A DNA stretch of 64,000 bases from Lophius americanus (lineage: Eukaryota > Chordata > Actinopteri > Lophiiformes > Lophiidae): the NCBI GenBank assembly GCA_037951165.1, contig JBBDHG010000053.1:244501-308500 (forward strand), in the 5' to 3' direction. Below are positions 49,001 to 62,300 of the stretch, piece by piece. How positions within the stretch are numbered: position 1 is the first letter of the stretch; each line of letters begins with the position of its first letter. Under the pieces are notes generated by a model. It worked only from the letters and a program-made list of their open reading frames with translations. It had not been told where the DNA came from and ran no database searches. The translations under genes were made by a program, and so were the position numbers.

Positions 49001-50314
49001 GGTACTGCTGTCAAAGTACCAGCATGTATTTAATGGAGCATATTCTGAAGTATGAATATCATTTGGACAAACATCCTAGGAGACGTTTTCTTCATGATCT
49101 CTGAAACAGAGCCTGGCTGAACGCGCCTTGACAAGCTCAAAATGTTGATAAAACCAAATAAAAATGTCTATTTGTTAAATGCACTCCGTAGCTCAGCTGG
49201 TGATTCATCTGTCAATTCCAAGGAGCAGGAGAAGAATCTGTGTGGTTTGTTTTTTTCTGTGCGGGGGGGGGAAACAAAGTGAGTGACGGAGAGAAAGCTT
49301 GCCTTGACAGCTTTTTTTCAGAGCGGCGGTGGACAGCCCAGAGCTCTGTATCGGCACCGGCATGCTCAGCATTCAGACCTACCTGTGTCTACAGATTTGC
49401 CAGTGGGGAACTGAACCTTCCAGTTCAAACACAGCGCGCTCTTGATTTAACCACGTCTGCTGAAGCTGGTGTTGAGGGGTTAAGTGCTTTGCTCAAGTGC
49501 GCTTCAGGAGTAATTGCTCTCTATTAGGGTTAGAAATGTGGAAGGGGGTTTACATTTCCATCAAAAAATTACTGTTTGAATGTTATTTGAATCGTGAGTT
49601 TGTGAGTCTCCTTACAATTTCCGCATTATGTCTCTCTATCATTGCGTTATAACACCCTCTCCCAACTGCTGAGCGCCACGTGTGATTCAGCCGTCCATGC
49701 ATCTGTGGTCAGAGTGATTTCTCAACACTTTTCTAAATGAGTCTCATTTAGATAATGTGTGATATCACCATACAGTTTGTGCTGTATCGCTGTAAGTGTT
49801 TCTGGATGGTGCCGTAAACTCAGGCTCAAACTCCATCAAAGATTAAAAAATCCTCATCGTAGTTGATGGCTGTAGCTCAGTCGATAAAGTTGTTGCCCCC
49901 CCCTTTTGCTATAAAGGGATAAAGAGCTGCCTCTTCGCAGATTATTTCTTTATTCCTTTAAATTAGCTGCCCACCGATCTACTTGACAGCCGGGTCATGC
50001 TTCTGCTGTCGCTGTAGCATCGTACTCATTTACCAGTGATGGTAGGGAATTCTTCTTCTTTTGTTAAAAGTGGCATATGCTGCCACCTGCTGGCAGTAGT
50101 ATCACATCACATCACACAGATGCAGCTAAAAACTGACATTTTTTTATTTGATAAAACCCTAGACGTTCATACCAAACTCACCTACAACATTAAATGGTAT
50201 TCAAGTAAAGAAGTAGATTCAAATCCACTCTGCCTCCAGTTCTGATTCTGCTTAATTGTGGAAGCAGCTGCCAGGAGGAACAGACTTGAGTGATGCTAAT
50301 GGTTAAGATTATCT

Positions 50315-50348
<34 letters not shown>

Positions 50349-53300
50349 CACAGAGACTGAGTGGAGCACACCAAAGCTCTGGGGCAGTCGGTGTGCTGAA
50401 TGCAGAATGTGACACAGGTCCATTGTGGCCGAGGGTCTACAGTCCCCGCTGCCTGTCCATTACTGCTGATGACAGGCCTGACACAAAGCCACGGCCTATT
50501 GAAACCAGAGAGTGAATGGGTGCATGACAAGGTCATTGGAGGTGAAGTTGGTGGCAGTAAATGGCCAGAAAGGCTGAATGAGACGAATCAGTTGTAGCGG
50601 TGTAAAACGGTGTGTCTGATTTATGTGACTTTTGAGCAGAAAGAAATGAACTGAAGCGGCTCCAGAGCTTCAGAGCTGGATGTCTGTAGGTTCTAGCAAA
50701 TGCACAGAAGTGATTCTGTGTGGCCCAGTGAAAGTTAGTACATCAGGATTGCAGTGAAGTTGAAAAGATCAGCCATAACATTAAAGCCACGGACAGATGA
50801 GGTCAGAATAACATTAATTACCTGGTTACCATGGTTACCTGTGAGCGGATGGGATATATGAGGAAGCAGGTGAACATTTTGTCCTGAAGCTGATGTCTTG
50901 GGAGCAGTGGGCAAGCGTAAGGATTTGAGTGACTTGCACAAGGGTCAGATTATCTCCTGAACTGTAGGTCCTGTTGGAAGTTTCTGATCAGTAACCACCA
51001 GATCGATCTCAGAACACACAACGCTCATTGATGCTTGAGGGAAGTGACCGTTAGCTTGTGTTGTCCGATTCCACTGAAAAGCCGCTGTAGCACAAATCGC
51101 TGAAAACGTTGATGCTGGTTCTGATGGAAAGCTGTCGGAACAAATCACTGCAGTGGGTCTTGGCAAAAAAAAGGGCAATCTACACAGTTTTAATGTTACG
51201 GCAAATCATTTTACAAATGCAATTCTTGCAGTGGGTTAAAATTCACTAATGTTACTCAAGGTTCCATGAATAACAAAACAAATTTGACCGGGAGCGTTCT
51301 GAGTTTGCCACCCCAATTATTGGCTAAATATTTGCAAAAATGTCTTGCCAAAAAGTGACTTCAAAAACATTGAGGTCATAAACAGAATAAAGAAGTTGCA
51401 TATTAACACTGATCCTCCTCAGAAAGTCCAAATTTGAAAGAAAAGAAATTGGTTCCATCTTGATTCTCCTCATGGCGTGAATAAATGTCAAATTGATTCT
51501 CTGAATGGATTCTCGATATGATTTCCTTTGAAGCTCCAGTTTGTTTGACTCCGGGGTAAATAATTAAATGCGATCTTGGTACAGTTATATTTTATTTTGT
51601 GTGTGATGAGCTGAAAGTAAGAATTGTTTTTGGGTTATCTTTGAATCAGACTTTTAAATGTTGACTGGCTGACGGTGTTTTAAGTTACTCATATTTCAGG
51701 TTAGTATCTGATGAAGTTGTGTGTGTATGTGTGTGTGTTGCAGGACGTTCCTACAGCGTGTTCTCTCAGCGTATGTTGAATCAGTGTCTGGAGTCTCTGG
51801 TGCAGAAAATCCAGAGTGGAGTGGTGATAAACTTTGAGAAGACCGGCAGCGACCCATCTCCCCTCGAAGGTAAGAGACGCGTTTGTTTGTAGTGAGGCTT
51901 AGAGGACGTTATGTGATCACTGCTGCACGAGTGCGTGTGTGTTTGTGTATATCACAAATTGGTTTTCAAATTTAAATGAAAGTTTGTGAAAATGTAGATC
52001 CTTAGTTAGGATTGGTAGTGCTCTCCATAGCAGGATTTGTCACACACCCTACTATGGAGATGCCATGATCTACCTTACTCGGCCCTTGATTTGTTGGGTA
52101 TCAAAATTTCACACTTAGTAATAATTATTCTCGCCGTCCCACATTGCGTTGACGGAGTCTTTTATTACCTCCGCTGCCGACTAAGAGGCAGGAGAACTTG
52201 GACCACTCCATTACCCCTCCTCTGCATTCAAATAGAACAGACAGGAGAAAAAAAGGCCCGCCTTAAAAAGTCAGTGTAAAATGGGACTGAAGTTCCTCCA
52301 ATGAGGGGCCACGTGTGATAGGTTGTTCTTCCAGAGCGTCCAGAGTTCCCTCTAGTTGATTCCTGGGTTTATCTAGCATGACTGCGCCCCTGGTTCTGTT
52401 TGATTTATAGTGAGAGGGCAAAGAGAGTCTTTTTCACTGTTTGTTAAACCTCTCTGATCGATTTCATGAGCAGCCGTTTTAATTAATTAGTCAAAACCCT
52501 GCCGCTAGATTTTAACACACAGTTAGAGTTAAACTAAATCAGTTTGTTGTGTTGTTAAACGTCACAATGGCCGGTCCAATGTATATTCTACCTTTGAAGT
52601 TCACTTCCTCTGTCCTCTGTGTCTGACCAGACGCTCCTGCTGAGGTGCAGAAGTCCGGCGTCCAGCCTTGGCATTGTTGCCACAAGCTGATCTACGTGAG
52701 ACCCAACCCTAAAACCGGTGTCCCCATCGGCCACTGGCCCATCCCCGAGGCCTTCTGGCCGGACCAGAACTCGCCGACGCTGGTAAGGAACTACAGAAAT
52801 TATTACACGAGGAGACAAATAGCTGACATTTTTTATTCATGACCTGCAACGACAGTGGAAGGATTTATTGTCTATTTGTATTTGAATATGTCCCAAAATA
52901 TAATAAGGAATAAAAGACATGTATGAAAAGTTTATTTAAACGCATATGTATATATGTATGTATGTATGTATATGTATATATGTATGTGTATAAATGTATA
53001 CAGGTATGAATATGAATAAACGCATGTATATGTGTGTAAATGTACATAGGTATGTATGTGTGTATGTATGTATGTAAATATATATATGTATATATATGAT
53101 TGTGTATATATATGTATATATGTTTGTGTGTGTAAAAAATAAAATATGATAGAATAAATGGGAACTAGTGGAGGCAATAGAAGAATTCCTTCAATAAATA
53201 TTGCACAACACATACCAACACACACCTGTGTGGCATCTAGGTGTCAAACAACATACTCTGTGTTTTTTTCATTTTGATTTCTTCTTAATTTTTTTAATCA

Positions 53301-56300
53301 CAAAAGTTAAAGGACCATAAGTGGTTGAAGAAAAATATTTCCTCCACAAACCGTATCTTTATTAAAGCAACAAACCTGTAAGAAATGACAGTAACATCAT
53401 TGTAAGTACATCATAAGTCTACTGTTATGAGATCAAAACTCTTTACTTGTTACTTGTTACTTTACTTTAGTCCTTCCCCTTTCATCAGTTTATATCTGTA
53501 GAAATGCAAAGATAAACCGTTTTCTTTTCAGACAGACTTAAAATCTATTTATTTATTGTCTTTTATTGTGACAGGATGAACGATGGTGAGAAATGCCAAT
53601 GCACTCCAATAAAATAATAATAATTCCCTCCTTTGTGTTCCACCCAGCCCCCGCGCTCAGCCCACCCTCATGTCCGCTTCTCCTGTCAAGACTCGGAGCC
53701 AATGGTGATCGACAAGGTGCCCTTCGACAAATACGAGCTGGAGCCCTCGCCTCTCACCCAATACATACTGGAGAGGAAGTCCCCGCTCACCTGCTGGCAG
53801 GTACACAACAACACAAAACTAATATATATATATATATATATATATGAATATATAATATAATATAGATATATATATATCTTTGAATTGATTCATATGCTCC
53901 AAATTTAGATTCAATCAGACCAACTGTTGAGAAGTTATGGGCCCCAGAACTTTTGAATCTAAAGCTCCCCCTAGTGTCAGCAATACAATTAATAATAAAA
54001 CGACCTTTCCCAAAATCAATCCAGTTCTTCCTCGCACTTGTTAGGGTAATGTCCGGAAAACATTGTTTTTCTTCTTCTTTTTTTTTTTTAAATGCTCCCC
54101 CTAGTGATTAAAATATGACGTTAACAGGCTTTTTCTCCTCAGGTCGATTTATATGCAACAAATTTGGACTAAATCAAACCAACAGTTTGAGAAAATACGG
54201 CTCGATAATTTTGGAGATAAAGTTCCCCATAGTGTCGGAAAGGTACAACTGACCTCTCCAACAATCTATCCAGTTCTTCCTCGCATGAAGGTCTATGTGG
54301 GGATCAAATTTAGAAATGATCCATGAAATAGTTTTTGAAGAATCACATTAGTATCCACCGGTCAATCACACTTAATTTCTATGTCACCTTTCAACCATTT
54401 TCATATCTTTAAAAATGGTTTACAGGCCGATAAAATCATATATATCGTCAATGATAAACAATAGAAAATTAAGAAAAGATGAAAAATAAATAAAATGAAG
54501 TAAGAGAGGGAAGATTGAGGGACAGGGAATCTGTCGGTAGAAGGTTGCTGGAGGTGGAGCTACCAGTCAGGATAAAAAGAGGACATGCAGTTGGTTGGTT
54601 CGACAGAGGAAGATGGAAACAGATGATCCGACTCATAAAAGGAACAGCCACAGGGAGAAGAAACAAGATAAAGAGAAGGGAATGGAGTAAAGCAATGAGC
54701 GACCACTCCTATGTAATAAATTAAGTATAAAAGTGATAATCTAGCAAAATAAATAGAAACAACTAACAGCAGAAAGGTTGGGATAAACGAGTAAACACAC
54801 TAAAACCTTTACGTTATAGAACACTCGAGCCAGACTGAGTTTCATAACCTGCTCCTCTCAGATCCTCCCGATGTTCCGGCGGTTTGGAGCGGAACGACCG
54901 AAAGCAGATTCGACCAAATATTTTAGTTCTGCTCCGAAGAGCCGTTAAGACAGGAGAGCTAGAGGTTCTGAGGAGCCGCTCTGGGAAACACTCTGGTGCT
55001 GGGCCACGTTAGAGCCTTATAAAAACTAGCAGGCTACCAGCGTGGAGATGCAACAGATGTTTATTTCTCAGCATTAGTTGAATGGGTCTCCCGGTGGTGC
55101 TGGTGGTGCTGGTGGCTTTTCAATGCATGAAGAAGCTCCTCGGGTTACAGATGATGATTATATCACAGCCGCCGCTTGAGCCAGTAAACAAAACAAACTG
55201 AGCCTGAATACGTTTATGTCATCTTCTTTTGATGGCTTTCACATCAACACACATTGATTTTTTTTACCCTTCATCCCTCAGGTGTTTGTGTGCAACAGTG
55301 CCAAGTACAGTGACCTGGGCCAGCCGTTCGGGTACTTGAAGGCCAGCACGGCGCTCAACTGTGTCAACCTGTTCGTCATGCCCTACAATTATCCCGTTGT
55401 GCTGCCACTGCTGGGTAAGACTGAGGGATCAACCTCGTGTTTGGTGGTCTGCTTCCCTTTTAATGCTCCTGTGACACCTTCACCCCTAGCTTATACACCA
55501 ATCAGCCATAACATTATAACCGTTAGCAGGGGGGATTTACTGAAAGGGATTATCTTGCTACATTAGCATCTGCCAGCAGGCGGGATGTATTAGAGAGCAA
55601 GGCAACATTTTGGGCAAAAGAGAGGATCTGAGTCACTTTGGATGGAGAAGAATTATGTTGGCTTGGTGAAGGATGGACAACTGGTGAACCGGCAACGGGG
55701 TCACGGATGCTCAGGGTTCAATGATGCATGTGGGGAGTGAAGGCTAGCCCATGTTGTCCGTTCCAACATGAGAGGCACTGGAGCAAAAATTGCTGAAAAG
55801 GTCCTGGCACCAGTCTTTCACACATAAGTTCAGTATTATGTTCTGTTTTTTGGGGTTTTTTTTCATGTCATGCATTTTGGCCGTCTGTATTTAAGCTCAG
55901 TCGTATGTAATGCTGCTGCAGAGAGACGATTACTTTCAGCTGAGTCAGTAAAATGATTATAATCCCAGACAAGTTTGTGTGAAACTGCAGTTTTTAAAAA
56001 CTTGTACAATTCAATCACAAGAAGCTTGACTATATTTGTTTTAAAAGTAGATGTTACACTTTAAGGTCATGTTTTCTGTTTGTACTAATTCTGGTTTGTT
56101 CTTTTTCTTATATTCTTGCAGACGACTTGATAAAAGTGCACAAGTTCAAGCCGACCATTAAATGGCGGCAGTCCTTTGAGAACTACCTGAAGACCATGCC
56201 TCCTTATTATATCGGGGTCAGTGAACAGTTTCCTCTTTAAATCTTCTGTTTTTCGTTTGGTTGACTCGTGAAAACCTCGGTCGATGTTTCACGGGTCTCA

Positions 56301-59300
56301 TTGCTGCGTTTCTTCCACAGTCCTTGCGGAAAGCGCTGCGAATCATGGGAGCACCGAACCTGCTGGCCGACAACATGGAGTACGGCCTGAGCTACAGCGT
56401 GGTCTCCTACCTGAAGAAGCTCAGCCAGCAGGTGTGTTTGTGTGGGTGTATGTGTATGTGTGTTGGTGTGGGTGTTGGTTTGATCTTTGGTCCATGTTAT
56501 TTTTTGCACAGTAAACATACTAATAAAGCAAACACACATAATGTCAGTGAAATGTCACAGGCCTGTTCTGCCGTTCCGTTTCACATTTACACAGAAGTCT
56601 GTTCCGTCTGTGCGGCGTTAATCCAGAACAAACGGTCTGAGGGTGATTGGTGGCTCCTCTTGGAAAGATAAATAACAGGGCTGCAGGGTTTGAAGAGGTG
56701 TGTTTGAAGCTGGGATTTGGAGTTACGAGGAGAGTCGATAGTTTGGATGTTTTGTGGGAGGGAGTTTCAGCGCCGAGGCTCACAGTCAGATTGATGGATA
56801 CGAGGATACGAGAGGACACGCAGATGTGAAGGAGGTCTGAGAGGCGAGAGATTCACTCGTAAACTAATATGTACTTACATTCATGATAAACACTTGTGCC
56901 TTTAGAAAAAAAAACAACAAAAGGTTTTCCTACAGATCTTATTTTTTGAGTTTCCACGTGATAATATGATCTGGATTTAAGTAACATTCCAGATCAAGTG
57001 ATCCACACGGTATAAATGCATTAGGGCCCCTGGAAAATCTACTAGTGTGAGATTAAAATGATCTGTGCTCGTTTAGGTGCTAGTTTAGACTTTTCCTCCA
57101 AAGTTGCTGGACTAGATCCTGACAGCGAACACCATTAATGGAATATTGTTTTTCTAAGACAATGACTAATATTTACACCAAAGTTATTCCAAAGTCTAGT
57201 TGGAAGGACCCAACGAGCCTCTTTAAAGGGGGCTGTCTTGTTTACATTCCTCCGAGCCAAAATAACAATATATTCTCTTTTCCAGTCAAAAATCGAGTAC
57301 GACCGTCTGATCGCCTCGATTGGGAAGAAGCTTCAACAAGAAGGTGGCATCAAGGTGCGCTGGCGGGGCGGAGGTCTATCTCTGGCCCACCGTAGAGACT
57401 TCATCCAGCAGCTGCAGAGCCTCTCAGGAGAGACGCCGACTCTGCCCTTGGAGCTCAACCCCAAAGAATTCCAGGGCTTTCATTTGGCGCTGCTCAACAA
57501 GGTACGGCTGCGATCCCCTCTGGAACGTTTCCACTCTGCACTCTTGATTCCATAAATGTACTTATGACCAATTATTACCAACTTTAGTTTTAAAGTGGTT
57601 GGACCAGCTAAACGTGATTGTTTTGGCACAACTCAACAGCTTTGAGTGACCGTCACAGTGAAAAAACAGAACACGAAGTTTGTCCCGGTTTCAGTTAGAA
57701 CGGAAACAAACACACCAAAGTAAAACAAAAGAGACGCCATTTGGCGTTTTTACGTAGCGCTTGAGTAGAAAATAACGCTCACTCTTTGAGCGTGCCCACC
57801 CTCCCTCTGTTGTGACCCACAAACGGGCGTAATCACCGGAGAATGACCTTCTCTCCTGGCGTCTAAAACCAATCCCGTCCGTCTTGTGATCCTCACCAGA
57901 GCATGAAGCCGCAGAGCTTCCGGAATCCCTACGACATCCCACGCAGCCACCTGCTGGACCAGCTCAGCAGAATGAGGAGGAACCTGCTGAACACCGGCGT
58001 CTGTAATCTCAGAGGGCAGGACTCGGGTAAATAGAGTTTGAAGTTCATCATGCGATCACACCCGAACCGGATGGCGGGTTGAACACTTGAACCGCTTCGT
58101 GAAGGTCAGCAGAAAGTCTCTCTCCGAGAATATAAGATCTCCTCTGTTCCCTCCTTGTCCTCCCCTCCAGACCAGCTCCACAGCGTACCAGTAGCCCAGA
58201 TGGGCAACTACCAAGACTTCCTCAAAGCTGCTCCTCAACCGCTTCGAGACGCCGACCCGGAACAGCCCAAACGTCAGCACACATTCGGCAACCCCTTCAA
58301 GCTAGACAAGAAGGTAAGTCCCGCCCTCTCATATCAACCAGAACCCCTAATCTTACCTGTGAAGTAAAGTTTATTTAGGTTTTCAGGCCATTAGCTTGTA
58401 TCTGTAAGAACTAAAGAAAGAAAGGACGTGTCTGACATTAAACATAAAACAGGATACGGGACACAGATAGATGCATAAACACCACAGATGATTCATACTC
58501 GACTAAGAAAAAGTAGGATTTCCAACATTAATAGCCTCTTTAACATATTATGCACAATAACGGAGTGTAGAATATTTTTGTTTTTTTACTGTTTATCAGG
58601 TTTTGTAAATAAACAGAAGGTGATCTATTATTTTTACTAGTAAGTAGATATTTTTTCATCTAAATAAATCGTATGCAGGACAGAAAGAGAGAGAGAGTGT
58701 AGCTCATGCTCTGGACGGATATCTGGACAGATACTAAAAGGTTTATATCATCTTATATAATAGAGGGTTAGAGTTAACCGTCATCCATCATGGATAATCC
58801 TGAGCATCCTCTCCTCCACCTTCTGCTCCTTCTCCAACGGACTCATCCAGCTCTATTCATATTAACGTTCTTGTTTTTGTATTTTATCTTGATGTTATTT
58901 ATATGTATGTATGTATTTCACACTGATGCTGCTGTAACAAGTGTATTTCCGAGTCTTTTAGAGGTAGTTCTCAATCTGAAACCTCCTTCTACACACCTTC
59001 ATCTCAAACATGCACGACATGGTGTTCAACAGCCATTAATGACGTAATTGCTTTAAATAGGAGAAAACTTAGCCGTTGTTCGAAATTGTCGATAAACTGA
59101 GAAAACAAAACCGTAGAAATCCAAATCCATTAGAATAGAAGATACCCGTAAAATTACAAATGTACCATCTTCCTCGCGCTTCCTTCAGGGCATGATGATC
59201 GACGAGGCGGATGAGTTTGTGACGGGCCCTCAGAACAAAGGGAAGAGACCGGGAGAAAGCAACAACATGCCAGGAGGAGGGCCCAAGAGGCGGCGCTGCA

Positions 59301-62300
59301 TGTCGCCGCTGCTTCGCCTGGGCAGAGCCTACACCCCTCCGGTGACCCCACCCGCCAGCCCCCGACCGACGGGAGGTGAGATTTTATCTGAGGGTGCAAC
59401 AAATTGATGTCAAAGCGAACCAGAATATTGAATATTGATTATTGATTATTGGCATCACATCAGGGACGAAGAAAGTTTGTGTGGCTTTTCTCTTAGAAGG
59501 ATGGAAAACAGGAGTAAGCAGCGATGAGTCTGTATTAAAAATCTGTATCATCAGCAGCAGCTATTAGGAATAGAAAATAAGGTGCTTGGATGGTAGTAAC
59601 ATACAGAGGATGAAAGTGAACAAAGGAGGTAAAATACCAAGAATGGAAGAATGAATCATATTTACAGGATCTGTAATAATAACAGCTAGAAACGGTTTCA
59701 GTCGGCGACATCCTCATTTTTGACTTCTCACGAGTGCCTAAACGTTTCCTGAAAAGCCCGTGTCTTAAAAGATGTAATCACTGGGGAGATCAGGGAATGG
59801 ACACGTCTTCAAGTTTATTGTTCTGCCTCGACCCAGAATACATAATCAAAATATGTGGAACCAAAAAGGGAACACAAACAAAAGTTCTGGTGCAAAGTGA
59901 CTGAACGCCGTCACGTCCTTTTATTCTGGCCTCCTCATCAGAACTTGCGTCTCATGTTTCAGCCTAGTGGGCCTTCATCATTAAATCACGGGTGTTTGTA
60001 GAACGTGTGGAGTAACGTGAATATATATATGGACTGAAAGTTGAGACTGTTGAATGATGTCATGAAGGCGCTGGTGCCATCTTGTGTTTTTGATGTGTGG
60101 AGGCTAATATTAGTCCACACGTCGCTGCCAGAAGTGTTTCATCATCGGTGCATCAGCACTAAGTTTAGTCGCAGCAATGAAGAGGTCATTAACACCCCGA
60201 CCGATGTGTGGTCAGAACGAGTAACCATGATTCCGGGAACACGACTGTGGAATTTACGAGAAAATAACAAACACATTTTCACACAAACAAGAAAAATCCT
60301 GGCAATTAGTCCATAATTGCAAACACACACACACACACACAAACATATACACACACACACAAACATATACACACAGACCGCAGAGGAAAATGTGACGAAT
60401 CTCTCCTGGTCGGGGAACGATATCCAACCAAAGGTTATTTGGACCTCCATAATGTTCTGGAAGATTATCTGTCAAGACTAAAATGATAATTACAACAGAG
60501 GAGACCCAGAAACCTCCTTCACAGGTGAAGGATAGTCTCACCCAGTCAGAACATCCCCCAACAGGAAGTCAACCAAAGCTCCATGACATCGGATCATGTG
60601 TTGTTGTCCGTCCCGGGTCAACATTGAGGTCGGCTCTGATTCTGTAATTACGTCACGGCGTTCTCTCGCACAAAGGAGGGATGAACGTTGACTAATCGTG
60701 TGTTTGTGTCTTCAGCTCTGAGAGTGGTGAACAGAACTTCTGCTCTAGAGTCCAAGGTTAAACCAGTAAACAGAGTGACCCGATGTGGATCCAGTAACCA
60801 CCTTTCAGAACCAATGAAGAAATGTAGTCACTGTTTCGTTGTGCGACGCCTCCGCTGTGAAAACACAACAAGGAATCATGTTTTAAATCTCTGATTCTGC
60901 AGACGTGGACTCGAGCGACGAAGCGCCCGAACCCGACCTGATCATCAACCACCTCAACCAGAATCACTACTGCTCGGACCCCGGCTCGGACTCTGAGTTG
61001 GATCCTCCCTCCGGACCCGATGACCACGAGGAGAACCACACGGCTGAAGACCAACAGGACCTGCCGCACGGGGACGAGGAGGAGAACGGGCAACCCCAGG
61101 CGGAAGAGCTGCCGCCGGACAGCGAGGACGGTCTGGTGATGGTGCTGTCGGAGGAGCAGACGCCTCGCTACCTGTCGCCCGTCGCCCTGAAAAAGCACAT
61201 TCACACGGAGACGACGAAGGTCAACAACGAGCTGAGGGCACTCATCACCAAGGAGATCAGGAAACCTGGCAGACGTACGTAACCACCCATCGTCCGCCGC
61301 AACATCTTAGATAAAGACATAAAATCGTTTTTTTTTAATGCACGAAACTGAAACAACCTTTTCCAGTTTCAAACAAATCTAACACAACCAGCTTCAAATG
61401 AACTTTTCCTGAATGAGAGAATCATTCGCCGCTTTATCCACATCAGTAGAAACCAATAAATGATAGATGAAGAAGATTTACAACCTGGTTTCAGCAACTA
61501 CTGAGTCTCGATGAGCGATGTCAATCATTATGATGCATGGTTGTTTTCCAAGTAAGAAAAAAAGAGCACTTCCACCCTTCATTGAAATGAATGGGGGGAA
61601 AAAACGCTCTATAATATAAATAAAGCGTTTTCATGATTCTCATTATAAAAACAATAAGCTGAGAAGAGATATATGTTCTTCACATCTTTCATTTTGTTGC
61701 TGCACTGCAACTAATGTTAAATATTCCCAGGTGTGGAAGTGTTCACCCTTCAAATTATGATAAATAGCAGTGAATAATGAAAGGAAAATGGATGAATAAA
61801 TAATATCATTTCACAAAGGAAACTGAGGCAATATGTAGAGAGTTGTACAATTTAGCGCTACAACACTTACTGCAGTGACTTTGTATTTACTTATTAACCA
61901 TTTTGACATGAATTAAGGCGCTGAAGGACGGAGAGTGAACGGATCTTTGTGGCCATTCGTCCCGGGCTTTGAAAAAATATCCAATGCCGTGCATCTCTTT
62001 GGATTGTCACACTTATTCACCATTCTTTCATCTTGACTTCGTCCATATTTAACCCAAAAAAAATGTTTACATTTTTTTCCCGCCATGTCCTCGGAGCTCC
62101 ACCTGGTGTTCGGCGGTGAAACTGCATCCGGATGTAGAATTTAAAAGCATCAGTGTCGGTAGTCAATGGTTTGAATACCTTTTCGGTGAAATCAAAGATC
62201 TTAGTTAGTTTCCACCAAATCATCGTATTTTTGTGTACATTATATGAATGCAGTTTAATCAGTGATGGACTAATAACTTGATTTGGGGAACAGACTTTAA

